12,733 nucleotides of DNA from the NCBI GenBank assembly GCA_031258355.1, contig JAIRMZ010000056.1, positions 1-12,733 on the forward strand, read 5' to 3'. The stretch comes from Holosporales bacterium (lineage in GTDB: Bacteria > Pseudomonadota > Alphaproteobacteria > UBA3830 > JAIRMZ01). This document shows, one piece after another, positions 1 to 5,254 of the stretch. A program made the translations under genes and the position numbers. Below the pieces are notes generated by a model, which had not been told where the DNA came from, made no database searches, and was given only the letters and a program-made list of their open reading frames with translations. The first letter of the stretch is position 1, and every line of letters starts with the position of its first letter.

Positions 1-17
1 GTGTGCTCTTCCGATCT
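1..17. other. Illumina adapter remnant (sequencing artefact)
   Basis: The first 17 bases (GTGTGCTCTTCCGATCT) equal the 3' end of the Illumina TruSeq index-side adapter; the reverse complement, AGATCGGAAGAGCACAC, is the familiar read-through adapter start. This is untrimmed adapter at a contig end, not genome. Genomic sequence starts at or next to base 18, where the minus-strand HflK-like reading frame stops making sense. Reading frames that run through these bases should be ignored. Confidence 0.95.
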
Positions 18-218
18 AAGACCCCCAAGGACGAAAGCAGAGAGGATAACCCCTTTTGGAAGGGGAGGTTTCGAATTTTCCTGCGGAGATTCCGGGTCTT
101 GCCCTTTCCACAACTTTTCCCATCGGCGCTGAATATCCTTCAGCATCTCTTCCAAGGGCCCTTTTCCAGAGGCTCCAGAAGGTTCTTCTTCCCATGGATT
201 AAAAAAGTTCCTTATCAC
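18..218 (-). CDS. hflK: HflK-like membrane protein, N-terminal 67 residues only (cut by contig end)
   Basis: This minus-strand frame begins with GTG at 218-216, preceded by a good Shine-Dalgarno (AGGAAAGG, 8 nt upstream). It reads 67 codons to the adapter junction. The peptide starts VIRNFFNPWEEE, continues with a Gly/Pro-rich polar stretch and a helical segment (PLEEMLKDIQRRWEKL, about residues 21-36), then a basic-proline patch and the start of a hydrophobic segment (GVILSAFVLGGL, 56-67). This plan (NPW-type start, a leucine-rich amphipathic helix, then a single membrane span) is that of the cytoplasmic N-terminus of HflK. HflK pairs with HflC to form the SPFH-family complex that modulates FtsH protease at the inner membrane. 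It lies 69 bp downstream of rsmD on the same strand. Only the N-terminal end is visible, with no SPFH domain, so another small N-terminally anchored protein cannot be excluded. The truncation is an assembly effect. Confidence 0.5.
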
Positions 219-287
219 CCGTATCGCCTTTCCTCTAATGCATCTTATCTTATCGTTTTTTACAAGAACACAACAGGGGGAGAGGCC

Positions 288-839
288 TTATTCCTCTTGC
301 TTTTTCTGAAGAATGAGGAGGTGCGATGGACCTACAACACGTTCTTTGAGAAGAATCCATTCTGGGGGAAGGGTAACCTTTTCATCGCGAGCGAGCTCTA
401 GAACAACACGCGTTTTCGATGTGGTCCATAAGGCACGGGAAAGATGCTTTAAGAGACGACGGAACATGTCTTTACGGTAAGGCGGATCGAGGAAAACGAT
501 ATCGATCGGATGCTCTGGTCCCGGGTAAATAAAGAAATCGCTCGCCACAACGAGGGCACAGGAGGTCTCTTGCCAGGCAGCAAGGCGCTTTCGAAGTCTT
601 TGCACCTCCAGAGGATCTTTTTCGACAAAAACCACAAAGGCCGCACCTCGGGACAGCGCTTCAAGTCCTAGTGCTCCTGTTCCAGAGAATCCATCCATCA
701 CCCAGGAAGAAGAAGGGAAAGGGCCCAGTAAATCAAAGATTCTCTGCCGCACACGGCCTAATGTTGGACGCAATGTCTCTGACGTTGAGGGAACCGTGAA
801 TGTGCGTCCCTTATGTCGACCCGCGATGATCTTGAGCAT
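288..839 (-). CDS. rsmD: 16S rRNA (guanine966-N2)-methyltransferase RsmD
   Basis: RsmD uses S-adenosylmethionine to methylate N2 of G966 in 16S rRNA on the assembling small subunit. With M1 at 839 the 183-residue protein opens with the family's typical MLKIIAGRHKGR. It then has LRPTLGRVRQRIFDLL (the conserved LRPT..RVRE region, about residues 23-38), the SAM-binding FSGTGALGLEALSRGA (51-66), an acidic residue ending the next strand (VEKD, about 72-75), and the catalytic DPPY (118-121). An in-frame ATG at 866 would add nine residues (MNNAEENTP). I prefer 839 because homologues begin near the IIAG motif and a weak GAAGAG lies upstream, whereas nothing ribosome-binding precedes 866. The length is close to that of E. 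coli RsmD (198 aa). It is transcribed divergently from the neighbouring glycosyltransferase and is followed on its own strand by the HflK-like gene. Confidence 0.93.
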   Translation of the reverse strand: MLKIIAGRHKGRTFTVPSTSETLRPTLGRVRQRIFDLLGPFPSSSWVMDGFSGTGALGLEALSRGAAFVVFVEKDPLEVQRLRKRLAAWQETSCALVVASDFFIYPGPEHPIDIVFLDPPYRKDMFRRLLKHLSRALWTTSKTRVVLELARDEKVTLPPEWILLKERVVGPSHLLILQKKQEE

Positions 840-941
840 GGGGGTATTCTCTTCAGCGTTGTTCATGAGAGCAAGGGATTGATCTTTAGAAAAGATGTCT
901 CAAAAATGGGAATGTCTTTGGGATCTCTGATACTCAATTCT

Positions 942-1889
942 ATGAAAGATAGCCCCTTGGTGACCATTGGTATTCCAACTTGCAAGCGTCCTCGCCTCTT
1001 GGCAAGGGCTTTAAAATCCATTGCAGAGCAAACGTACCAACCTTTGGAAGTTTGTGTCGCTGATAATGCGACGCCTGGCCGAGACAACGAGGAGGTCGTT
1101 TGCTCCTTCAGAGCCTCTATCCCTGGGTTAATATATAAAAAACACCTTCAAGATATTGGGCAAATGGGTAATCACTTGTATTGTCTAGAGCAAGCCAAAG
1201 GAGAGTTTTTTATGTGGCTTTGCGATGACGATGCTCTCTCTCCCCTCTATATCGAAGCCGCTGTCGCAACACTCTTCGACCATCCAGAGGCCTCCTTCTC
1301 TGCTTTAACGTTTTTCGATGCAGTGCGTGCGCGTAAAATTCCTCCCCGAGGATATATGGAGAATACTGGATTCCAGAGGGTGCTGGCGTTTCTTGTGGAA
1401 GATCTTGGTATTGGTGAAAGGCTTTGGGAAGAAGGATGGGCGAGGAGATTCAATTGGCTTTATGGCCTTCACCGCACAGGTCCTCTTCGTAAGAGTATTA
1501 AGAAAGTACTCAACACTTACCAATTCTGGTGGCCAAATGAGGAGTGGGAAGCAGGACTTGATGATCTTATCTTGATGGACCTGCTTCTTATGGGAAAGGT
1601 CGCTCCTGTTACAAATACGGAAGCCCAGTATATTTATTTCCGTAATACAGAAAAGTACTATGCGGGACCGCGTGGTTCTAGTTTCTTCGTTAATCAAATC
1701 AATAAATTACGCTATATGTACTATAGAACTAACGTTCACTGGATCCATGTACGGCAAATTTATGAACAAGAAGGATTTTTCCCGTCTATTTTATTCGCAT
1801 TTCTCTCGATCATTCATCTGATACAGGATTTTTTTGTTGCTCTTTACGAACAAATAGGGGCACGTCTTAAGAAATATTGCCACTCTTGA
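942..1889 (+). CDS. Glycosyltransferase family 2
   Basis: This is a GT-A-fold transferase expected to move a sugar from a nucleotide-sugar donor to a lipid- or glycan-linked acceptor at the cytoplasmic face of the membrane. With the start at 942 (315 aa) it opens MKDSPLVTIGIPTCKRPRLL, the normal GT2 first strand. It has VCVADNA (about residues 37-43) and the metal/donor-binding triad in LCDDDALSP (Asp95-97), preceded by the usual helix (GNHLYCLEQAKGEFF). The C-terminal 50 residues include a hydrophobic stretch (FFPSILFAFLSIIHLIQDFFVALY), probably a membrane-associating helix. In-frame starts exist at 813, 906 and 912. The 813 start would run into rsmD, and 906 adds 12 residues without known family similarity. 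None has a strong Shine-Dalgarno, so the start is uncertain. It is the first gene of a plus-strand run with two more glycosyltransferases. The donor and acceptor sugars cannot be read from sequence. Confidence 0.85.
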   Translation: MKDSPLVTIGIPTCKRPRLLARALKSIAEQTYQPLEVCVADNATPGRDNEEVVCSFRASIPGLIYKKHLQDIGQMGNHLYCLEQAKGEFFMWLCDDDALSPLYIEAAVATLFDHPEASFSALTFFDAVRARKIPPRGYMENTGFQRVLAFLVEDLGIGERLWEEGWARRFNWLYGLHRTGPLRKSIKKVLNTYQFWWPNEEWEAGLDDLILMDLLLMGKVAPVTNTEAQYIYFRNTEKYYAGPRGSSFFVNQINKLRYMYYRTNVHWIHVRQIYEQEGFFPSILFAFLSIIHLIQDFFVALYEQIGARLKKYCHS

Positions 1890-1902
1890 GAAAACACTGC
1901 TT

Positions 1903-2388
1903 GTGCGCCGTTTAATTCCTTATGATGAGATCCTGTACACCTGTTGCTTCTTTGCGGCATTCATTTTTTGGAAGAAGTTGATTACGCAGGACGAACGAAC
2001 ACAAACGTTATCTGGAAGAGACCTTAAAGGCCTTTTTGCTATCAGTATTGGGCAGGTTTTCTTTGCTCCTTGTTTTTCAAACAGTTTTCTTCTCTTGATA
2101 GGGGGTTCCTTCCTTCTCTACAAGGTTTTCCCTCTCTTTTTGAAACGTTCGCTCCTCGGTAGGGGCGATGTTGAACTGTTTAGCTGTTGCGGCCTATGGC
2201 TTCCTGTATCTTTCTTGCCTTTATTCCTGATCATCGTGGGAAGTGTTGGGTGTTTGCGCTGCCTTTACCTCCATCAGCGTCGCATTCCCTTTGCTCTTCC
2301 GATATTCTGTGGATGGAGTGTTTGTACGGGGATTTTATGGGGACAGGAATGCGGCGTTGTCTTTACGTTTTACTGGCCATTGTGGTAG
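1903..2388 (+). CDS. Small stand-alone prepilin peptidase-like (A24 family) membrane protein
   Basis: This is a 161-residue, very hydrophobic protein that starts with GTG 13 bp after the glycosyltransferase stop. The recognisable parts are Asp30 in TQDERTQTLSGRD, comparable to the first catalytic Asp region (D..TQ.LP) of type IV prepilin peptidases, and GRGDVELFSCCGLWLP (86-101), matching the GxGDxKL motif that carries the second catalytic Asp (Asp89). A hydrophobic span (about 100-115) follows, then RIPFALPIFCGW (127-138), resembling the C-terminal IPFGP..A..GW segment. The 59-residue spacing between the Asp residues is close to the family norm. It lacks the N-terminal methyltransferase domain of PilD, as do CpaA/TadV-like enzymes. 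The expected role is cleaving leader peptides of pilin-like substrates in the inner membrane. No pilin gene is visible. The oddities are the weak first motif, many cysteines, and no clear ribosome-binding site, so it could be a degenerate paralogue. Confidence 0.55.
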   Translation: MRRLIPYDEILYTCCFFAAFIFWKKLITQDERTQTLSGRDLKGLFAISIGQVFFAPCFSNSFLLLIGGSFLLYKVFPLFLKRSLLGRGDVELFSCCGLWLPVSFLPLFLIIVGSVGCLRCLYLHQRRIPFALPIFCGWSVCTGILWGQECGVVFTFYWPLW

Positions 2389-2429
2389 GAGGAGTTGCGT
2401 TATGCTTCGTTCAAAAAGGACAAAGACTC

Positions 2430-3065
2430 ATGCATGGATCTGTTTTTCCTCCTGCTGATGGGAAGCCCCCAAAGAAACTAGTCATCGTGATGCATGGATA
2501 TGGATCAAATGCGGGTGATCTCTGGACGCTTGGCCACGAAATTTCTAAGGCTCTTCCTAAAGCAGAAGTGCGTGTTCCCCATGGTTTTGATTCCTGTGAG
2601 GCTGGAGGAGGGGGATATCAGTGGTTCAAAATGGGAAACTGGACTATACCGGAATGGAAAGAAGGTCTCGCACAGACGAAGGCGCGATTCGAGACTTATC
2701 TGAATCCTCTCATAGAAAAGTATCATCTTTCTCGAAAGGACGTGGCGCTTGTTGGGTTCTCTCAAGGAGCCATGATGGCGTTGCATTTTGGTATTCAGCA
2801 AGGAGTACAGGCTATCATCTCTTTCTCAGGCGTACTCGTTGATCCGGAAATATTGAAAGGCGCTTCCTCTTATCCGAATATCCTGCTGATTCACGGTGAT
2901 GCCGATGGGGTTTTGCCTGTAAAAGCTTTTTTCCAGGCTCAGGAAGTACTCCGTGCGCATCAAGTTTCTTTTGAAACACTGTTACGTCCTGATATGGGAC
3001 ATACCATTGATACAGAAAGTCTCCAGAAGGCCTGTACGTTTCTCAAAGAGCATCTTGCCTCGTGA
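2430..3065 (+). CDS. Phospholipase/carboxylesterase-type alpha/beta hydrolase
   Basis: This is a 211-residue esterase of the Abhydrolase_2 (phospholipase/carboxylesterase, acyl-protein-thioesterase-like) family, probably cytosolic, hydrolysing carboxyl or thioester bonds. Visible motifs are the oxyanion-loop HGYGSNAGD (22-30), the nucleophile elbow GFSQGAMMA with Ser111, HGDADGVLP with the acid Asp159, and MGHTID with His191, so the triad is intact. The QWF at 64-66 is also typical. The start at 2430 is well supported by AAGGA nine bases upstream and by MHGSVFPPADGKPP, which resembles the usual family start. The same frame stays open further upstream (ATGs at 2349 and 2187), but that stretch overlaps the preceding membrane-protein gene and its hydrophobicity is a shadow of it. 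The stop is immediately followed by the ATG of the next gene. The substrate is unknown; the glycan context allows deacylation of a saccharide or lipid, but that is inference. Confidence 0.9.
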   Translation: MHGSVFPPADGKPPKKLVIVMHGYGSNAGDLWTLGHEISKALPKAEVRVPHGFDSCEAGGGGYQWFKMGNWTIPEWKEGLAQTKARFETYLNPLIEKYHLSRKDVALVGFSQGAMMALHFGIQQGVQAIISFSGVLVDPEILKGASSYPNILLIHGDADGVLPVKAFFQAQEVLRAHQVSFETLLRPDMGHTIDTESLQKACTFLKEHLAS

Positions 3066-4199
3066 ATGGTAGAGGGGAAAGGAGCACACGTAGAACGAAA
3101 ACGTTTGGCTTTTGTTGGATACGCGCTGGGGCTAGGAGGAGCGGAGCGGGATCTTTCAAAGAACGCTAGTTCTTGGGTGGCAGAGGGGCACGATGTCAGC
3201 CTCTTTATCTTTACAGACCCAGAGGAAAAGCCGTTCTACCCAATTGATCCTTCTATTCATGTCCATTCTCTTAAAGCGTCTATTTCTTGCTTCTCGCTTA
3301 TCCAGCACAGTAGTTTCGCGCGATGGTTTCTGTATCTCATTACCCTGCGCCAAGCCCTAAAGAAGCTGAGACCTCACGCGATCATTGCTTATGTAGACCT
3401 TACCAACATCATCACCCTTGTTGCCAGCCGCGGTTTGGGCATTCCTGTGATCGTTGCGGAGCGCACGGACCCTTTCTCTTATAAAGTTGGTTTTTTTTTC
3501 GAGCAACTTCGGCGCATCACTTATCGGTGGGCAAGGAAGCTAGTCGTCCAAACCTCACAAGCGGCTTCTTACTTTTCTAAAAATCTTCAGGCCCGTACTT
3601 GTGTAATCCCCAACGGAATTCGTAAGCCTTCCCATTTTTGTACGATCCGCCAGGAAGTGCGTTCCCTTATTTCCATGGGACGACTTGATCCCTATAAAGG
3701 ATTCGACATTTTAATTGAAAGCTGCGTTACGCTTTTTACGCAAAATCCCACACTTCGCCTGACGATTTATGGAGAAGGTCCCTACAGAGAAGCTCTCGAA
3801 GAGATCATCCATCGCCACAACTTAACCGATCGCATTCATCTTCCTGGCGCAATAGCTCAGGTAGAGGAGACCCTCGCACAAGCCGATATGTTCCTTTTCC
3901 CTTCGTTCTACGAAGGATTCCCAAACGCGCTTTGTGAAGCCATGGCTGTGGGATTACCCGTTATTGCCTCTCATTGTCTTGGGAATGCTGCTGTTGTCCG
4001 TGAGGGAATCGATGGATATCTTGTTCCTGTGAAAGATGTTCCAGCGTTGACACAGAAAATGGCTTTTTTGATCGAGAACCCGGAAGAGCGCCTTCGTATC
4101 AGTAAAAACGCACAGCTCCTTCCAAAACGTTTTTCGGAAGAGCAAGCCCATCAGCGTTGGAGAGAGGTTATCACAGAGGTGACAAGCTCATGGACGTAA
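3066..4199 (+). CDS. Glycosyltransferase family 4 (group 1)
   Basis: This is a 377-residue GT-B-fold retaining glycosyltransferase, likely acting on a lipid-linked oligosaccharide in surface polysaccharide or LPS synthesis. The N-terminal acceptor domain shows GYALGLGGAERDL (18-30), the GGAER loop common in GT4. The C-terminal donor domain starts near SMGRLDPYKGFDILI (203-217), followed by IYGEGPYR (234-241), and carries the E-x7-E motif in YEGFPNALCEAMAVGLPVI (Glu283, Glu291). These features place it near the group of enzymes that includes AmsD- and PglJ-type transferases, but the sugar specificity cannot be read. The ATG directly abuts the esterase stop, so translation is probably coupled. 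A purine-rich stretch just inside the gene (GGGAAAGGAG) has no in-frame start after it. Codons near residue 142 contain a run of nine T (3491-3499), which is prone to slippage. The gene overlaps the next glycosyltransferase by 10 bp. Confidence 0.92.
   Translation: MVEGKGAHVERKRLAFVGYALGLGGAERDLSKNASSWVAEGHDVSLFIFTDPEEKPFYPIDPSIHVHSLKASISCFSLIQHSSFARWFLYLITLRQALKKLRPHAIIAYVDLTNIITLVASRGLGIPVIVAERTDPFSYKVGFFFEQLRRITYRWARKLVVQTSQAASYFSKNLQARTCVIPNGIRKPSHFCTIRQEVRSLISMGRLDPYKGFDILIESCVTLFTQNPTLRLTIYGEGPYREALEEIIHRHNLTDRIHLPGAIAQVEETLAQADMFLFPSFYEGFPNALCEAMAVGLPVIASHCLGNAAVVREGIDGYLVPVKDVPALTQKMAFLIENPEERLRISKNAQLLPKRFSEEQAHQRWREVITEVTSSWT
3491..3499 (+). repeat. Poly-T tract (T9) inside a glycosyltransferase gene
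   Basis: Nine consecutive T residues encode part of Gly-Phe-Phe-Phe in the first third of the GT4 gene. Homopolymers of this length in surface-glycan genes can vary by slipped-strand mispairing or transcriptional slippage. In this copy the frame is intact. A shorter T7 run lies near the end of the upstream family 2 glycosyltransferase (about 1829-1835). Confidence 0.7.
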
Positions 4200-5200
4200 C
4201 CAACAAAGAAAAATATGCGACCCCGTGTTGGGGCAAGGATATTGCTAGAAATCTCTACCACCGAACGCCTTTTTTGCGGCATTTCCTCACTTCCTTGCAG
4301 CCCGCTTGGCAACGTTACACAACGCGGATTCATCTCCAAGAAATGCAGGTCAAACTTTATCGTATGCAAGAAAGTGGCGTGCAGAGGCCGGCACGTTCTA
4401 CACCGAGGCTTGTTGTTTCCCTATCCTCCCATCCCCCCAGTATCAGGCAAGCTTATGCGGCTATTTACACGCTTCTTACACAATCACTCAAACCCGATAT
4501 CGTCGTTTTATGGCTTGCCGAAGAGGAATTTCGTTACAAAGAATATGACCTCCCTGATGAGCTCCTTCATCTCTGCCAATTCGGTCTCACCATCCGCTGG
4601 TGTGAGAATTTGCAATCACGCAAGAAAGTCATCCCTTCTCTGAGGGAATACCCAGAAGATATTGTCGTTGTCGCAGACGATGACATGCTGTATTCCCCTC
4701 ATTGGTTGGAAGGCCTCTTTGCTGCTTACAAAAAGCAACCGACCTGTATTCACGCGCGCACAGTTTATCGTTCTTTCTTCAAGGGGGAATTTCATCACTG
4801 GATACGACACGGCCCTTTCCTGGAATTTGATAAAGATGCCCCACCCTCTTTGCTGTACGTTCCCCTAACCTCTTGTGGCATTTTATATCCCCCCCATGTC
4901 CTGCACACGGATGTTTTTCGTATGGATATCGCCATGAAGATTGCTCCCTATGATGAAGAAACTTGGTGTTGGGTTATGGCAGTGCTTAAGGGAACAAGAA
5001 TTCATGCCCTAGTCGGAGGCTGGAAGGAACTCAAGCAATTATATCTCTCAAATCCTATTTCTCGATCTCCAATGGGGCTCTTTATTCGGCAAAGCACTGC
5101 TGTTGTTAACGCTTATCCGCAGGTACACGATTTACTCGCAGAAGAAGAGCGTGCGCATCCGGAGACACCTTTTCTTGATCCAAGAGAAGGGAAAAGATGA
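4190..5200 (+). CDS. GT-A-type glycosyltransferase (polysaccharide biosynthesis)
   Basis: This 336-residue protein looks like a nucleotide-sugar-dependent transferase of the type found in capsule and LPS loci. The first strand is RLVVSLSSHPPSIRQAYAAI (about residues 73-92), followed by TQSLKPDIVVLWLAEEEF, LTIRWCENLQSRKKVIPSL (133-151) and the Asp triad in IVVVADDDMLYS (Asp163-165), which would bind metal and donor. The paired 'S.KK.IP.L..YP.DIVV.ADDD' block is characteristic of this group. The start at 4190 is chosen because GAGGTGA lies 7 bases upstream; an earlier in-frame ATG at 4157 would deepen the overlap with the GT4 gene and has no better site. The overlap is 10 bp, which suggests coupled translation. 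The first 60 residues are poorly conserved in type and rich in basic and aromatic residues, perhaps for membrane or partner contact. The acceptor is unknown. Confidence 0.82.
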   Translation: MDVTNKEKYATPCWGKDIARNLYHRTPFLRHFLTSLQPAWQRYTTRIHLQEMQVKLYRMQESGVQRPARSTPRLVVSLSSHPPSIRQAYAAIYTLLTQSLKPDIVVLWLAEEEFRYKEYDLPDELLHLCQFGLTIRWCENLQSRKKVIPSLREYPEDIVVVADDDMLYSPHWLEGLFAAYKKQPTCIHARTVYRSFFKGEFHHWIRHGPFLEFDKDAPPSLLYVPLTSCGILYPPHVLHTDVFRMDIAMKIAPYDEETWCWVMAVLKGTRIHALVGGWKELKQLYLSNPISRSPMGLFIRQSTAVVNAYPQVHDLLAEEERAHPETPFLDPREGKR

Positions 5201-5243
5201 GAACAAGAAGATATTTTTGCTAAAATCTATCGTTTTTAGAAAC

Positions 5244-5248
5244 GGGAG
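5244..5248 (+). promoter_or_regulatory. Ribosome binding site of cckA
   Basis: GGGAG lies six bases upstream of the ATG at 5255 and supports that start over later in-frame ATGs. The 54-bp gap to the preceding gene shows no convincing promoter or terminator, so cckA may be read through from the glycosyltransferase run. Confidence 0.6.
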
Positions 5249-5254
5249 TACTGG

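Noticed and set aside
3..401. Plus-strand open frame of 132 codons at the left edge
   Set aside because: It starts inside the adapter and runs antisense to both rsmD and the HflK-like frame; its composition is low-complexity Phe/Arg-rich with no family resemblance.
813..941. Upstream extension of the family 2 glycosyltransferase
   Set aside because: It overlaps the start of rsmD on the other strand and adds residues unlike any glycosyltransferase; the GT2 fold begins just after 942.
2187..2429. Upstream extension of the esterase, including a hydrophobic segment after 2349 that looks like a signal anchor
   Set aside because: It lies in the out-of-frame shadow of the prepilin-peptidase-like gene. 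A proper Shine-Dalgarno and a family-like N-terminus support 2430.
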